A stretch of 64,000 nt of DNA from Floccularia luteovirens. Taxonomy: Eukaryota > Basidiomycota > Agaricomycetes > Agaricales > Squamanitaceae. Each line of letters starts with the position of its first letter. The stretch's first letter is position 1. Shown here in pieces: positions 51,701 to 63,989 of the stretch. The position numbers and the translations under genes are program-made. The stretch covers positions 2,666,001 to 2,730,000 of the forward strand of contig VSJF01000001.1 of NCBI GenBank assembly GCA_009739215.1. Reading direction: 5' to 3'. The notes beneath the pieces are model-generated. The model was given only the letters and a program-made list of their open reading frames with translations, did not search any database and was not told where the DNA came from.

Positions 51701-53248
51701 ATTTCATATTCGCAACGTAGAAGCTCCCGTCGAGTAACGTTCGGATATCGAACAAACTTCTAAAGCTCGCAAAATGACAGGAGCACGGAGTTGTTCGTCC
51801 GGCCAGTAACCGAATTTAGTACGTTATTCGACACATTTGAGAGATGGACTTTAGCGGGGCCTACTAACACCCGTCCACGATCTGCATGAACGATTAGCAG
51901 AGCAAGTAAACAGAACTCAATTATAACCAAGGGTTATTCATCACATTCCTAATGATTGCATTTATGCATCGTGTCGATTTATTCGTGACCATCGAATATT
52001 CCTTTAGAATGTTCTGTTGGGAAAACACAAGTTTGTGATATCTGCATCAATCTTAGTGTCAGAAATATGATAGTGCGCTGATAGTGGTTTGGTGCACCCA
52101 CTTTGGTTATTGCAATGGAATATTTGACAGCGTGTAACTCAGGATCATATTCATATTTCGTTTGACGATACTTGATTTCGTATTAGAAGAAGCCCAGGGA
52201 ACAAGCTAATATGTTGTTCTCGAATCACCCTGGGGAACCTATGAATGCTGAAGCCAGTCCGTCAGAAACGCTTGGCAAAAGGATTAATCAAGCCCTTGAT
52301 TTTTTTTTTCAATTCAATGTTGTCGTTGATGTCTTGTATTGAGAGTGGAGCCATCCAACCATGGTTTACCGCGTGGTAGTTGGTCCCGGTGACCCCCAAG
52401 TATGGCACAATCCTCTTCCGGACGAGAACGTTGAAAATATTGTTTGTGTGTAACTAAGGGATGTACAAGACAGCAAGAACATACAAAGAAGTGATATTCA
52501 GTTGAACCCGTTTATCATCAGTCACAGACGCGAGAAGGAGGATGCACATGAACTAACTTGATTCAATTTGGTTTTGTGATCTTTATCACGAGTAGCAATA
52601 TGTTCCTATTGTGAATTTGTGGAAGTACGAATTGTTCACAATATCGGTTCCTCAGTGATATGAGAAATAGTGACTATGCATAGAATGACACTCACTAAAA
52701 ATAGCTGATATATATGTTAGATCGGCTTTCAGAGCTGGAACTCATGGTGGTGCTTCTAAATACACATCATTACAAACCAGGAGCTTAATGTCAGATGTAC
52801 ATTCAGCATGTTGATGAGATGTCTGGTGAGGCCGAATACTAGCATCCATATATATCAAGCATCTGGGAAGCATTCGTTCTCTTGATCCAAGAACTTCGAA
52901 GTAGCGACTGGAAAGATTTGGGCACGCACTCTAATTTAACAACTTATGACTTCTGGAACAAGGGAGTTCATCGTCGCTGATCATTGGATCAAGTCAGCAT
53001 CTCAGAATGTTGATATCTTGATCATTGGATGGCCGGGCTTTGTAATGACTCTGGAACATTCTGGCAAACGATGACGAGCGATGGCAGCAGAGGTACCTTG
53101 TTTTGTTAAACTCGGGGCGGGGACAACATGATACCAGGCCGAAGCCTGGGTACTACTTCAGGTTACCTTCGCGGACCACGGTGGGAGCACGTGATCGACT
53201 AGAATTGCGTTGGTGACTGCATGACATTGCATCTAGTGGATTAGCCGG
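48790..53248. other. 4.5-kb stretch without a recognised gene (contains a MITE)
   Basis: Other than the MITE at 49612-49733, I find only short frames without domains. A compact hairpin, CCAGGC-cgaa-GCCTGG, lies at about 53135-53150, shortly before the glutaredoxin gene. The base composition is mixed AT-rich; it may consist of old, mutated repeats. Confidence 0.5.
49612..49733 (-). mobile_element. Palindromic MITE, copy 2
   Basis: This is the same 122-bp element as 5372-5493, in reverse orientation, with the ends TAGGGTCTTTCAAAG and complement and the same near-complete hairpin. Differences between copies are a few substitutions and single-base changes (for example cgataatgg here against the complement of ccattatca in copy 1). 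The high similarity suggests fairly recent activity. The source transposase is not evident in the window; the DDE gene at 3135-4914 has different flanking repeats. Confidence 0.88.
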
Positions 53249-53886
53249 ATGTTCAACCGTATTTATACCTCTTTAGCTTTAATCTCTCGACTTCCATCAT
53301 CCGCAGTCCTGTATTCCTCGTCACCCTCATCCTCTGTTCCTTCCAAAGCGCAATCGCAAGCTATGTCGGTCCAGGAAATCGTAGAGGCAAGTCGAGTCAA
53401 GTTGCTGTCAGTTTGGAAAATCGATTGATCATTCACATCGAATATAGAATGCCATCGAGAATCACAAGATCACCATCTTCTCAAAGAGTTGGTGCCCCTA
53501 TAGCACCAAGGCCAAGTCACTTATCAAGAAAGAGTACGAAGGTGTTGACACTGAAATCATTGAGTGAATTTGTTTTTCGAAACAGATTGACAGATACTGA
53601 CTCAGGTAAACTACAGAATAGATAAAAGGGATGATGGGGATGCCATACAGCAATACTTGCTTAAGAAAACCGGCCAACGCACAGTACCCAATGTCTTCGT
53701 TAGTGCGTATAACATTTTTTTTGAAACCGAACCATTTCATTTATCTTTAAACTTGGCAGATAAACAACATGTCGGAGGTAATTGAAATGGGAACTCATTT
53801 TTTTCTCGCACTCACCATACCTAGGATATGACAATACATACGCAGCATTTGAGGAGGGCAAGCTCACGCAACTTGTAAACGCGTAA
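53249..53886 (+). CDS. Dithiol glutaredoxin with N-terminal extension
   Basis: This is a thiol-disulfide oxidoreductase that uses glutathione. The active site is CPYS in [15 protein letters not shown]; the GSH-binding segments [11 protein letters not shown] and [15 protein letters not shown] are present, and the end is QLVNA. The ATG at 53249 adds about 37 residues rich in Ser, Arg and Ala ([15 protein letters not shown]..), resembling a mitochondrial presequence; a second ATG in [12 protein letters not shown] would give a cytosolic form, as in yeast Grx2. The first intron (53387-53447) begins with GC, not GT. Other introns are 53-60 nt. An 18-nt exon encodes part of VNKQHVGG. Confidence 0.93.
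53387..53447 (+). other. GC-AG intron in the glutaredoxin gene
   Basis: The exon ends GTA GAG and the intron starts GCAAGT, the textbook consensus of GC-AG introns; the acceptor is aatatag. Joining gives [14 protein letters not shown], a smooth glutaredoxin start. No GT near the exon end gives an open frame. Confidence 0.85.
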
Positions 53887-54145
53887 GAAGAAGTGTTCTG
53901 TGGAGACCGTTATTCTTAAGCTTATAATAGTTCAACATCGCGATTGTAAAATAAATGTAACAAAGAGACTTTGGTGGAATATATGCGCACAAATTTGCTA
54001 TAAATTAATTATATAATTAGCTGACGTACAAGACTTGCCACGTTGGTCTCATGACATCAAATGTAAAAACATCTTTAGACAGAACCTCTTCATCGTTTGC
54101 ATCAAATCTTCCACTTAGTCCAACCACACCCATTCAGTCACAGGA

Positions 54146-54724
54146 ATGGCCCGTGTTCATCGTATAGCTACTATCACCAGCATTTTCATCACCGTCTACT
54201 GCCTCGCCTTCTTCCAGATATTGTCAGTTCCTTTTATGAACGATAATACTGCTCAGGAATTGCTAGCAGTGGTAAGTCGCAGTTCAAAATTTTTATACTC
54301 TATATTCACTCATGCGTCGCATATATTCTCCGTTCTACTTGTACATTCAATATATGCTCTATATTCGTTCACAGCTCCCTTGGTGGCTTCTGGTTTCATT
54401 TGGGTCTTTCTCGCTTTGGTCTCTTGGTTGGGGTTTGGTCACATTCCGAGATTGCCCCGAAGCCTATACAGAACTGTTGGGGGTAAGTGATAGTCTCTTT
54501 GAAATCCCTCAAATTCATGTGGTCCTGCATGGAAGGACGTAAAATGTGGATGCCCCAAAGTCGTGTTAACAGCGTGATGTGGGGGTTAGAACGCCAGGAT
54601 ATAAGCTTGGCGAAGGACTCCACTTTTCTAGTCGTGTCGTACAATGATTGATAAATATCTCTACTTTTAGGAGATCTCACAAGCCAAAAATGACTTACGA
54701 GCAAAGGGAGTTATGGTAGATTAA
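54146..54724 (+). CDS. DPM3: Dolichol-phosphate mannosyltransferase subunit 3
   Basis: DPM3 is the small ER membrane subunit that tethers the catalytic DPM1 and so supports dolichol-phosphate-mannose synthesis for N-glycans, O-mannosylation and GPI anchors. The protein of about 95 residues has two membrane helices (TITSIFITVYCLAFFQIL and PWWLLVSFGSFSLWSLGWGL) and the cytosolic tail TFRDCPEAYTELLGEISQAK ending MVD, with the DCPEA signature. Three exons: the introns, about 100 and 190 nt, are much longer than usual here. A GPI-anchored protein is encoded 5 kb upstream, but no direct link is implied. Confidence 0.9.
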
Positions 54725-57217
54725 ATTTGGATATCAATACTACAACATGGTTGATTGAATACTACCTCGCTTCGGTAACTATTACATGCTAAGTATTGAT
54801 TTGATTTTCTCAAGAACATGACACCGACATCACGCACAATACTATGTACATTGATGAATAAGGGTCGTCGTATCCTTTTACTTTATTAGAATCTCGGGCG
54901 CGTCAATCTAAACAGAATATCTTTCGCGATATCGATGTATTGATTACGAGTTTATTCCATAAAGGCAGAACCCACTCAATGGTTTTTCCCTTACCTATAT
55001 TAGCCGTTGCTCACCGTTCCCGTTTTTAGGATATGCGTTTCCTGTAGGTCCATGTTTCGTTGCTCTGCATTCACATCATTTGTCAACCGTCACACGAAAT
55101 TTCCTTCTTTCGTTAACCTCTTCTGACTTTCTGATTTTAGGTTCTGATGCATGTCAATAGTTTCAACTGATCACCCAGGTCATATCAACGGGTACTTTCC
55201 GCAGTCACATTCTCTAGACAGATCGCTCGCTATAACTTTTTATTTCAGAAGATCTCTTGAGTTTGTCTGTTGAAATATCGGTCATTTTTGATGTTGATGA
55301 AATGTTGTGATTAGTGAACCATCGGCGTACCTCTCGTAATTTGCCTTTTATTGATAAAACATGCTCGGTTGATTTAACCAAGTAAAGTATACCTTCTCCT
55401 GCGCCGGCGGGCCACTATTTCCATAGGACTGTGGAATTGGCGAAGGGTCTTCGCTTCACATATGATCAATTCCTTGACATGCCAGGGCTCTCAGAGACAC
55501 CCCCGTTCTTTGACCTCCACGGAAAAGAAGGACTCTAGACTTCTTTGGATCTGTCAGGGAGCCATTTTTCACAGGACATTCGACCCGCTCATCCCAAATA
55601 CGCACTTATTTCAAATACGTATTATCTCTTTGGGTGGCCACGACCTGTATGGCACTGATTGTATTTGCATCCTGTTGTAGGTAGCTTCTAAAAGTGCAAT
55701 TTTTCGATCGATGGCATCCAAACATGGGACGAACCCATGTGGGCATGGTACCCGAGATATTCATGCCGAAGAACCATGGCAAACTTTGCTGACTTGCTCT
55801 GCGCGATGATATCGTTACTACGATTTATTTCTATAAGAAGCAGAGCAGCATCCTCCCCTTCGCTTTTGATTTCACAAACTGAGAAATTGTTCGTTTGCCT
55901 TGTCGGTACCAATACGCCCTAAACCTCGAGTAATGTGCGCGGTCTTGACGTGGGGTTTGCTTGTCATGTCATGTTGGACTGGTTTCATGATACCTTCGAT
56001 CTGAAACCTTTTGAGAACAAAATCCCAAACTGCTCCAGTTCAACTGGTCGACAGAATCTGGATGTGTGAGATTTTGATTCTCTCTCTGCAATAAAGTCCT
56101 TTCACATATCTTGAATCTACCCTGCTATTGTACAGTCAGGTTCAGGAGCGCGTTCAATATTCTTCTGAACTACCCTTCTACTCATGCTCATTGTTTGTTC
56201 CAAATAGGAAATATGAGTGTTCTTTAGAATGGGAACCCAGGTCTCACCGCGATTGGTTCGAATCCTACGAGCGATGCAGTAACACTGCACAGGAATAGGC
56301 GCTTTAACCATATAAATGGATGCACTAGGATACAACCTAATCCCGACGCCTCGTGGAAGGATGAATAAGGTAAGAAAATCTGGCGATGTGATGGACGAGC
56401 ACTCTGTCATTTTGAGACTGTTTGTCTGCTAAACAACCCCTATATCCCGCGTTAGGTGGTGATTGTCACTCAGCGCGCAGTTCGCGGTTACATTTAGAAA
56501 TCGGTTGTTATTTGATATCCCTTCAATCGCGCGAGCTGAATCCTTGCACCAGCTCGATGATTTCTTGGAAGAACCTCGCAATTAAGAAATCTCCCCTCAT
56601 GGATTGGAGTCATGATCGATCGTGACAGGTAAAATTTCAGCCTGAACATCTGCCAGTGAAATATGATATACATATGATATTTCAGGCTGCCGTTGTAATA
56701 ATGTGCCTGCCGCTTGAGAGCAGAGAGTGGCGAAATCAGTTGAACTATTTTTTAGGGTTGTGTCGTGATTGAGGTTATCGGACAGATTTTTTGTTCCTTG
56801 GTGATTAGGTACTGTATATGAGCAATGATTTCACCCGATGTCAATTCCAAATCGTGGCGTTAGTTCTGGACCTGTATTCAAATATCTTACTGTTAGTCGC
56901 AGGCACGGCTATTATTTTGTTGTGTATGTCCAGAGTATTGTAAACTGTCCTGGAGTGGGAGTTTTTTTTTTAACCAACAGACGCCAGTATGTAGAAATGG
57001 GCATATGTTTTGATGATGTAGACGGAACTGTATACTATCTACCGCATGTATATCTATGACACACATGTATTGTCCAAATTGTCATATGATGAATGTCCTG
57101 TAAGTGAAAATGACAGAGTTCCCGAGAAAAAATTACTAATTAAAGCAAACATAGGTCAGACTTTTGACAACAAAGGTACTTCCTTGCTCCCGACATACTT
57201 CTGATGATGAGACAAAG
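54725..57217. other. 2.5-kb stretch without a recognised gene
   Basis: No domain-bearing frame is seen. A small inverted repeat lies near 56638-56690 (CAGCCTGAA and TTCAGGCTG around TGAAATAT..ATATTTCA). A B-box-like GGTTCGAATCC near 56254 was examined as a tRNA and rejected. Confidence 0.5.
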
Positions 57218-59226
57218 TTACTTCAAACCGACACCAGCTGCATGACCATTACCAAACCTCGAGGTTTTGCCCATGGGAGTAGATGGTAGAGTTAGGTATG
57301 GCGAATTTGAATGCATTTTGGCTGTTCTAAGATGCATTTGACCAAATTCGCCAGAGAGATCATATGCCGAATGAGAACGAATCATTTGTGGCGGATTAGG
57401 TGAATAGCGTAATGGCATAGTGTTAGATAAGGGAGATGGCATACTTGCGGTCATGAGGAGAGGTTGAGGGCTTGGCCAGCCATTTATCATTCCTGGTTTT
57501 GTCTTTTTAATTGTGGGGGTCTGTGTACCCTCAGGTTCCAGAAGCAGTTGGAACCCAAAAAGACACATGAATGCGTCGTTCCCTGAGTTGTGGAGGGTAC
57601 ACTGTGGAAGGACGATTGGGTTGTGACGTCGCATACATTGCGCATCTCCTGCTGTAGTAAAAATTGGGGGCAGGGAGCTTTGAAATGGTATAGTGAATGA
57701 GAGCAGGAAGTTTTCGAGGGATAGGCTAGAGCCTTGTTGACGTTGCTCCCCGGTTCTAGGATCCTTCATTACCCCACGTTGCCCCGCTGCGTACAGCGCT
57801 CGTTCGTAGATTGAGGTATCAATGACAAGCATATTATGTGGAAGCCCTGCACGATAAATAAGAATAAATCATCACTGGTGCCCTGAGTTTTAGACAGTTG
57901 CTTACTGATTTTCATTTCTTCCAATCGAGCTATATCGTTGTGTATTCCATGGCCAACCAGTACGAGTGCGTTGGGTGTAGTCTCTGAGTCGGGGCTGGCA
58001 AAGCTACTATATTATTGGTACGACTTCAGCATCTTGCTCCTTTTCATAATATAATATAATGAATACTCGCCTGATTATGGCTTGAATTATTTGGGGAAGT
58101 TTAGATTTTGAAATAACCTGGCTATCTCCAAACTTGAATCGAAGTTAAAAAAAGAGAGGTAACTAGTTTGCTGTTGAGCATACCGCATACTTTTGATGCA
58201 ATGAGATAATCCAAGGGTTAAAAAGAATATTTGATCCAAAACATGATTGATTTACATACCTGCCAAGGGAAATTTGGACGGTATTTGTTGATAACTTTGT
58301 CAACGTATTCTTCAACAATATAATGTCCTTTTCTATTGGCAATGAGAAGAATAGTAGAGTGTTATGCTTTAGAATACCTGTAGTTGGTGTCTGGTACTGG
58401 GGGCCAGTGATTAAAACTGAAGGAGTTGTGTGAGCATGCAGTAATAAGATAACATGACTTTGCTCACGCTTCTAAATGACCGCATCGCACAGCAGTGTAG
58501 CCCCACTCCAAACAACTCTTCTCGTTTCTTTCACTCCACTCAAAGTCGATAGCTAAGAATGTCTTATCCCTCTTGTCCCAAAGTTCTCTAATTGCTTTTG
58601 GTTCTCCTGCCTTAACTCGAGATTTCAAGGAGGAAAGAACAGCAGCGGGCAATGTCGAGTGCAACTTCTTATACGTAGCCAAATCCGACACTTTGCGAAG
58701 ATGGCGTGTGGTTGTTTCAAACGGCGTTACCATAAGCATGTTGGGAGCTTGTGGGAGGGTTTCGCCGAACCTTTGTTAAAGTCATAGGTTTTGGCACTAT
58801 GAGTGGTTTTTTTGAACACTATACCTCGTTTTTATCATCTTGACGAAAGCTCCAATAGATGTCAAACGTGTTACGATGTGAGCTCTACCTGTCCGTGCAT
58901 CGGTAACGGTTATTACCGGCCACGAAAAAGCCAGAAATTCTTCGAAGGACGAGAATAGATGACCCCAGGACCTGTCATACCTGAAGCATCATGTATGTTC
59001 TTATTACGTTCCAAAAGTTTCTCATATAAGAAAAGGCCCCCACCATTGAATATTGTACACTTGAAAGTATCCAATATATGCCGAGTACACCTGTTGCACC
59101 AAATTGAATGGGAGGAAATGAGTGTGAGAATAATACGATGAAACACGATAACAGAAGTGGAACAAAACGAACTGAATGGAGGTCATATTCCCAACCTCTG
59201 GGGTCTACCAACGTGAAATCTGCCAT
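57218..59226 (-). CDS. Gfd2/YDR514C-like DEDDh exonuclease-domain protein
   Basis: The central domain has the three motifs of a DEDDh 3'-5' exonuclease with an RNase H fold: FLAIDFEWSERN (first Asp and Glu), LVGHGIHNDIARLEE (second Asp) and HNSGNDAFMCLFGFQLLL (His and last Asp). It resembles yeast Gfd2/YDR514C, whose role is linked to mRNA export but is poorly defined. The N-terminal part reads VYSAYIGYFQVYDRSWGHLF SSFEEF, joined across an 85-nt intron, with a 32-nt exon before it. The C-terminal tail of about 100 residues is Ser/Pro-rich and probably disordered. I chose the ATG at 59226; the open frame upstream begins at a GTG, and a further 5' exon is possible. Confidence 0.82.
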
Positions 59227-60070
59227 CTGAATATGGGGCTTGCGGACCTCTCTTGGCTCCACAGTTGACTGGCGAATTAGACGGGAAGAATAGGCGAAGC
59301 AGCAAGGGTTAACACCTGGTCAAGAAGGGGTGTGTCGTCTGATATTTTCTTGGGTGGCCTTTCAAAAATGTCTAACCCTGGATCAATGGTCATTTAACCT
59401 GAGCAGGACAAATTGGGGCATACTTCTTGTATGTTCAGACTCTTAGCGCCCCTGGAGATAGCTGTGGTTGTAGTCCTGGAAGACTTTTCTTGCCTAGGAT
59501 ATGTGACTATGAATCGCCTTATACCGACTCTCGGGCTAAAGTGGCGTACCTAACCCTCTATAGGTAGCGATAAGCACGCTACTTATGAAGAGCCGAAGCG
59601 GATGGAACTGGGAAAGCTAGCCACGTTGACTTACCTTCACGACTGCTTCCCACATTTTAAGGTTAATAATCATATACATAGTTTAATTTGATTGAGGTAC
59701 GTGTATACAGAAAAAATGCTATAACAAGGACAAGAAGTGGGTGTTCGCATGGATTATTCCATTCCATTTTGTCAGATGGCAACACTTTTTTTTGATCAGG
59801 TTAATATATAATCCTTAGGCTATCTATGACCCTTCCGAATATCAGAACTTCAGAAGTCGAATAATTGATGGAATCAAGAAATAGCCCAGAATTCGTTCAA
59901 AGCTTGTTCTAAGAATTTGTAACACACATGAACGTTAGCACTAGGCTTTGCACCCACTAATATGTGCCAATGCCGGTCGAAAACCCTTTTGAAACACGCA
60001 AAACTACAACCCTGCGCTAGGGAGTCATTCTAGAACCCTACAAAAACTCACCCGAACTGATTTCTAAAGC
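59227..60070. other. Intergenic stretch, no gene recognised
   Basis: This lies between the starts of the Gfd2-like gene and the stop of delta-COP. It contains the promoter of the former at its left and the 3' UTR of the latter at its right. I see nothing else. Confidence 0.5.
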
Positions 60071-62010
60071 TCAGACGACAAGATACTCCTCGACAGTCAC
60101 CATCGCATCGACCGAATACGCAGGGTCCTCTCCCTCCCCAATCTGGCTGATTGAGCTTACGCTTACCCCCGCCAAGCTTCCCAGACCAGTAAAGTGTACA
60201 TTAACAGGGAAGAATGCACCAACATCATCACCTCCAACACTAAATATAAGTGATCCTGATCGGGTTTCGTCAGACGATGAAATGATGGGCATTGTCCATG
60301 CGAGTGAGTGGGAAGCGGGGTCCAGAGACCATTCTCCGGAGTGAGATGAGACGGTTGGGTATGAGCCGTCACTATATACATGTCAAAAAATTTTATTGCA
60401 AAACCGATCAGTATGGGGACACTCACGGAAGTGGAATTGAGATGACAACGTCGTACAGTGTGACATTTTCGTTTTCGAGCTCATACTCTATACTAACTTC
60501 ACATAAACCATCATTCGATGGTGATGGCCAGCAGTTAACTGACAAAACACGTCAAAGACACGTAAAAATTTGACAATACATGCCACTTACTTGATAACGG
60601 AACATTGCTCTCGTCCGTCCCAGCATATCTCCATCTCAGGACAGCTAGGCTCTGACCCACGGGGAACGCTCTCTTTGAGTCCTTCAGAGCGATAACACGA
60701 GGTTGCCCAGGTGTGAATTTGGCGACATTTGGATGTTGTTTGAATTGCAAACCACTTCCACCAAAATCAGTCAAGGCATCGCCAAGAGTGAGGCGCAAAT
60801 GAGAATATGCTGTGTCTGTAATCTGTAAATTCATGTCCCCCTTCACTTCCATCGATTGAACACCCCCATCACGAAGGAGAGACAATGATATTTGTTCCTT
60901 GATGACGATATGTACACTGCGGAAGGATAATTTAGAATCAGACAAGATTTCATTAATGGGAAGCTTAATACAGCACCTTTCAACGTCGACCTCAGGAAGG
61001 CTGCCTCGTCCAGTACTCTTCTGTGCGGATGGTGCTGCAGATACAACAGGAGTAGAAGGTACTGAAAGCTCTGACATGCTTCCCGTTGAAGCAAGGACAT
61101 CACCTCCTAGAGCATCTAGTAGTTCCGCCTGTTTCGTCTTCTTAGTTCCCAGTTTCATGCCGCTGCCCTTGAATGCTGGCGTCCGAGCTGTAGAAGGCGT
61201 AGTTGAGCTGACAGTTCTTGAAGAAGCTGCAGGTACCTCCGGAGCCTCGAATCGGGGAATAGAAGAATAGCCAGAAACACCACCGCCCATATAGTTCCCA
61301 GTTCCAGAGCCAGCGGCACGTTTTTGTTGCTCTCGGCGCTGCATTTCAAGTTGTTTGGCGCGACGTTTAAGTTCTTCCTTGGCCTCTGCTTCTTTGTTCT
61401 GGGTACGGAAAGTATATCAGATGCAAAACCTTATGAGCTGCGAAAGCATGAAAACATACTCTTGCAATGATATCCTGGATTTTTTCTTCATGACTTTCCA
61501 TCTCCAATACACTCCGCACTTGCATAAGGTTGACCTGTTCTCTATATCCCATGCTCACAATTTCATCAAAAGCACCTAGAAGCTCAAAAGCATTTTTCGA
61601 TATTTCACGCTCGTCAGCGCTTCTGCACATATCAGAGATTACACGCGCAAACAGGTGTAGGGTATCAATGTCTTGCAAGATGTTTGATGCTTTGTTGGTA
61701 ATCAAGAGGATATAGAGGTCTTCTAATGGCTGATATACGTAGCGAACTTCGGATGTTTCGACTGAGGTATGTTGAGTATTGGTTGGGATCAGTTTTGGGA
61801 AAGACGCGAGGAGAGACTCGATCCGTGTTCGTGACATATCTCGGAATTGGCGCGAAATAACAGCTAGGATGGTGTCAGATTCCGAATCCTTGATTCAAAA
61901 AATATCTTGACACACCTTTACCGCCTTTTGTGCATACCGAAGCTGCGAGTACTACCTGTAATAAAACAACATCAGATATTGTTAAGTTATTATAGCATCA
62001 AACGAACCAT
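60071..62010 (-). CDS. RET2: Coatomer subunit delta (delta-COP)
   Basis: This is a medium-chain (mu-like) subunit of the COPI coat. The N-terminal longin domain opens MVVLAASVCTKGGKAVISRQ F..RTRIESLLASFPKL and ends near QDIIARNKEAEAKEELKRRA. A Ser/Pro-rich linker (YSSIPRFEAPEV..) leads to the C-terminal mu-homology domain (VHIVIKEQISLSLLRDGGVQ, LTVNCWPSPSNDGLCEVSIE YEL, DGSYPTVSSHSGEWSL), ending MVTVEEYLVV. The start is supported by homology: an intron of 52 nt lies directly after the ATG at 62008-62010, so the first coding exon is the start codon alone. The next exon is 40 nt. Length, about 520 residues, is normal. Its partner beta-COP is also in this window. Confidence 0.94.
61956..62007 (-). 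other. RET2: Intron immediately after the start codon of delta-COP
   Basis: On the minus strand the sequence reads aatacataATG, then gttcgtttgatg..ttattacag, then GTAGTACTCGC. Splicing yields M-VVLAAS, the highly conserved delta-COP start, and no other ATG in frame lies before it. The donor gttcgt is weak. Confidence 0.8.
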
Positions 62011-62300
62011 TATGTATTCTTCACAACAGGACTAGTATTCTTGTTTTTATCGTGTCCGCTGTGCAATGTAGTAACTGTACAAGTATTTCCTGTACGTGTC
62101 CAGATATCGTTTAGGGCAGGTTTTAACACATTGTCACAGTGCTGTACGCTTTACATTGCAGTATTCAACGTATTTGACTACAAAACACTCAAACTTCTCG
62201 ATATACATATCATCTGGACTCTTCACAACCTTCCATACACATCCAGACCAGGACGTCCATAGGTTGGCTAGTCATATTAATGGTCAGTCGAGAAGAAAGA

Positions 62301-63989
62301 CTACCTGATTAGGCTACTAACCTCAGGTTCAGGTTTATTTCCCAGAATCTTCTCAATCTTTTCCATAATCTCGTCGGTAAGCTTTGGAATAACTTCAATT
62401 GCCTTCAAGTTGTCTAAGACCTGCTCAGGCTTGGTCGCACCAAGGATCACAGTGGATGTATTTGGATTTTTGGCCACCCATGCTAGTGCGAGGGCAGTCG
62501 GGGTTGTTTGAAGTTCTTCAATTACAAGAATTTTGATAGGAGCATGCAGTAGAGAAAATAGTTGTAGAAAGAAAGAAAAACCGACCATCTTCTGCTAATT
62601 TTGTCAGTTCCCTAACTTTTTGAATCTTCGCTTGGCCCTCGGGCTCCTGTAAGGACTTGACAGTGCTGCTGAAGAAAGCAGCATTGGTCTTAAATCGCGA
62701 GTCTTCCGGGATGCCGTTATTATACTATAGTCAATTAGTTTCATGCTCTTTCGTAGGGTATATGCATAGTCATACCTTTCCAGTCAGCAAGCCACTTGCC
62801 AACGAGGACCATGTCGTAGTTCCCAAGCCGTATTTTTGATAAAGAGGTCTGCAAGTTGGTTTAAAACCTATAAAGATGTTATATAGAGAAGGATCACTGA
62901 CGCATATTCCTTCTCTGGTCGTTCTCGATGGAACATACTGTGTTTAATGAAAAAAGTCAAGTAATATGAACAAATTGAAATTCATGTATGACGCACTTGT
63001 GTTGACATTGTTCAGCGATAGGTGCAATAAGACCTAACTTGTCCGCAACATCTAAATGAATCTATATCAGGAAAAGATCAGGAGAGTAATGAGCCATTGT
63101 GGGTACGATAAGCTTCTTCGATTTGTCTTGCATTCCACTCGGAAGTTGCCCAGTATAAAGCCTGAATTATAGGCAATTATTAAAAATATTATAATGTGAA
63201 TTATAACACGGAGACAAACCCAGCCTTTTTCAATGACAAAATTAAATGCACGAACGATCTCCTCCATAGGTACTGTGAAGAATGTGAAGTGAATAGGAGC
63301 CGACCCCGTGAATCGCAGACATACCTGTGTTATCACAACGATGTGCGAAGATAACATCTACATAATCCAGACCGAGACGTGCCAGACTTTCTTGGGTTCC
63401 TTCAATAATGCTGCAAAGCGTAGCATAAGTTAATTTAATGACGCGGTAGTAGTGATATGAGTAATGATGCTTACTGTTTACGAGATAAACCACCATCATT
63501 AGGACCCTTTCGTAATCCCCAGAACAGCTTTGTAGTAATGACAAGATCTGTACGGCGTAGGTTCAATTCCCTAATTACTCGACCCCTACATTGCATCTGT
63601 AATTAACAGGGCCACGATGCAATGCTGGAATGTTATACTTGCATTTCAATCTCGGATTTTCCAGACGCATAAGCCTCTGCAGTGTCAAACATGTTTATTC
63701 CAGCTTCGAAGGCGGTTTTAATGATGTCCTGGGACGATAACATTATAATCAACCTAATATATGCGCCGTCAATGGGTAGTCACACCTTTACAGGATCGCC
63801 GACAACGGTGCCACCCAAAGTTAGCCCTGTAAGTCAAAAAAAATTGTAGACGAACAATTCTCCCAGATCAGACATGCACTACTCACAACCCCCGAGGGAA
63901 AATAGTGGTACGCGTAGCCCGCTGGGTCCCAACCTGCGGAAAGGCATATTTTTCGGGTCGAATACGGGATGTTCTGAAGCGTTAGACAT
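62301..63989 (-). CDS. Aldo-keto reductase, voltage-gated K+ channel beta-subunit-like
   Basis: This is an NADPH-dependent oxidoreductase of the AKR superfamily, of the type annotated in fungi as Kv channel beta subunit-like (AKR6-like). The catalytic tetrad is visible: Asp and Tyr in [15 protein letters not shown], Lys in VITTKLFWG and His in VIFAHRCD. Other landmarks are [20 protein letters not shown] at the start, [23 protein letters not shown] and [19 protein letters not shown], with the cofactor-binding [18 protein letters not shown] near the end. The start [14 protein letters not shown] at 63989 is the first ATG. At least ten short exons. Fungi mostly lack the matching channel, so an enzymatic role is more likely; substrate unknown. 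Confidence 0.93.

Noticed and set aside
56250..56275. B-box-like GGTTCGAATCC suggesting a tRNA gene
   Set aside because: The T-stem pairs poorly and no D-arm, anticodon arm or acceptor stem can be drawn around it.
63545..63575. GGTTCAATTCC, tRNA T-loop-like
   Set aside because: It lies within the aldo-keto reductase coding exon (VIRELNLRR on the minus strand) and no cloverleaf forms.
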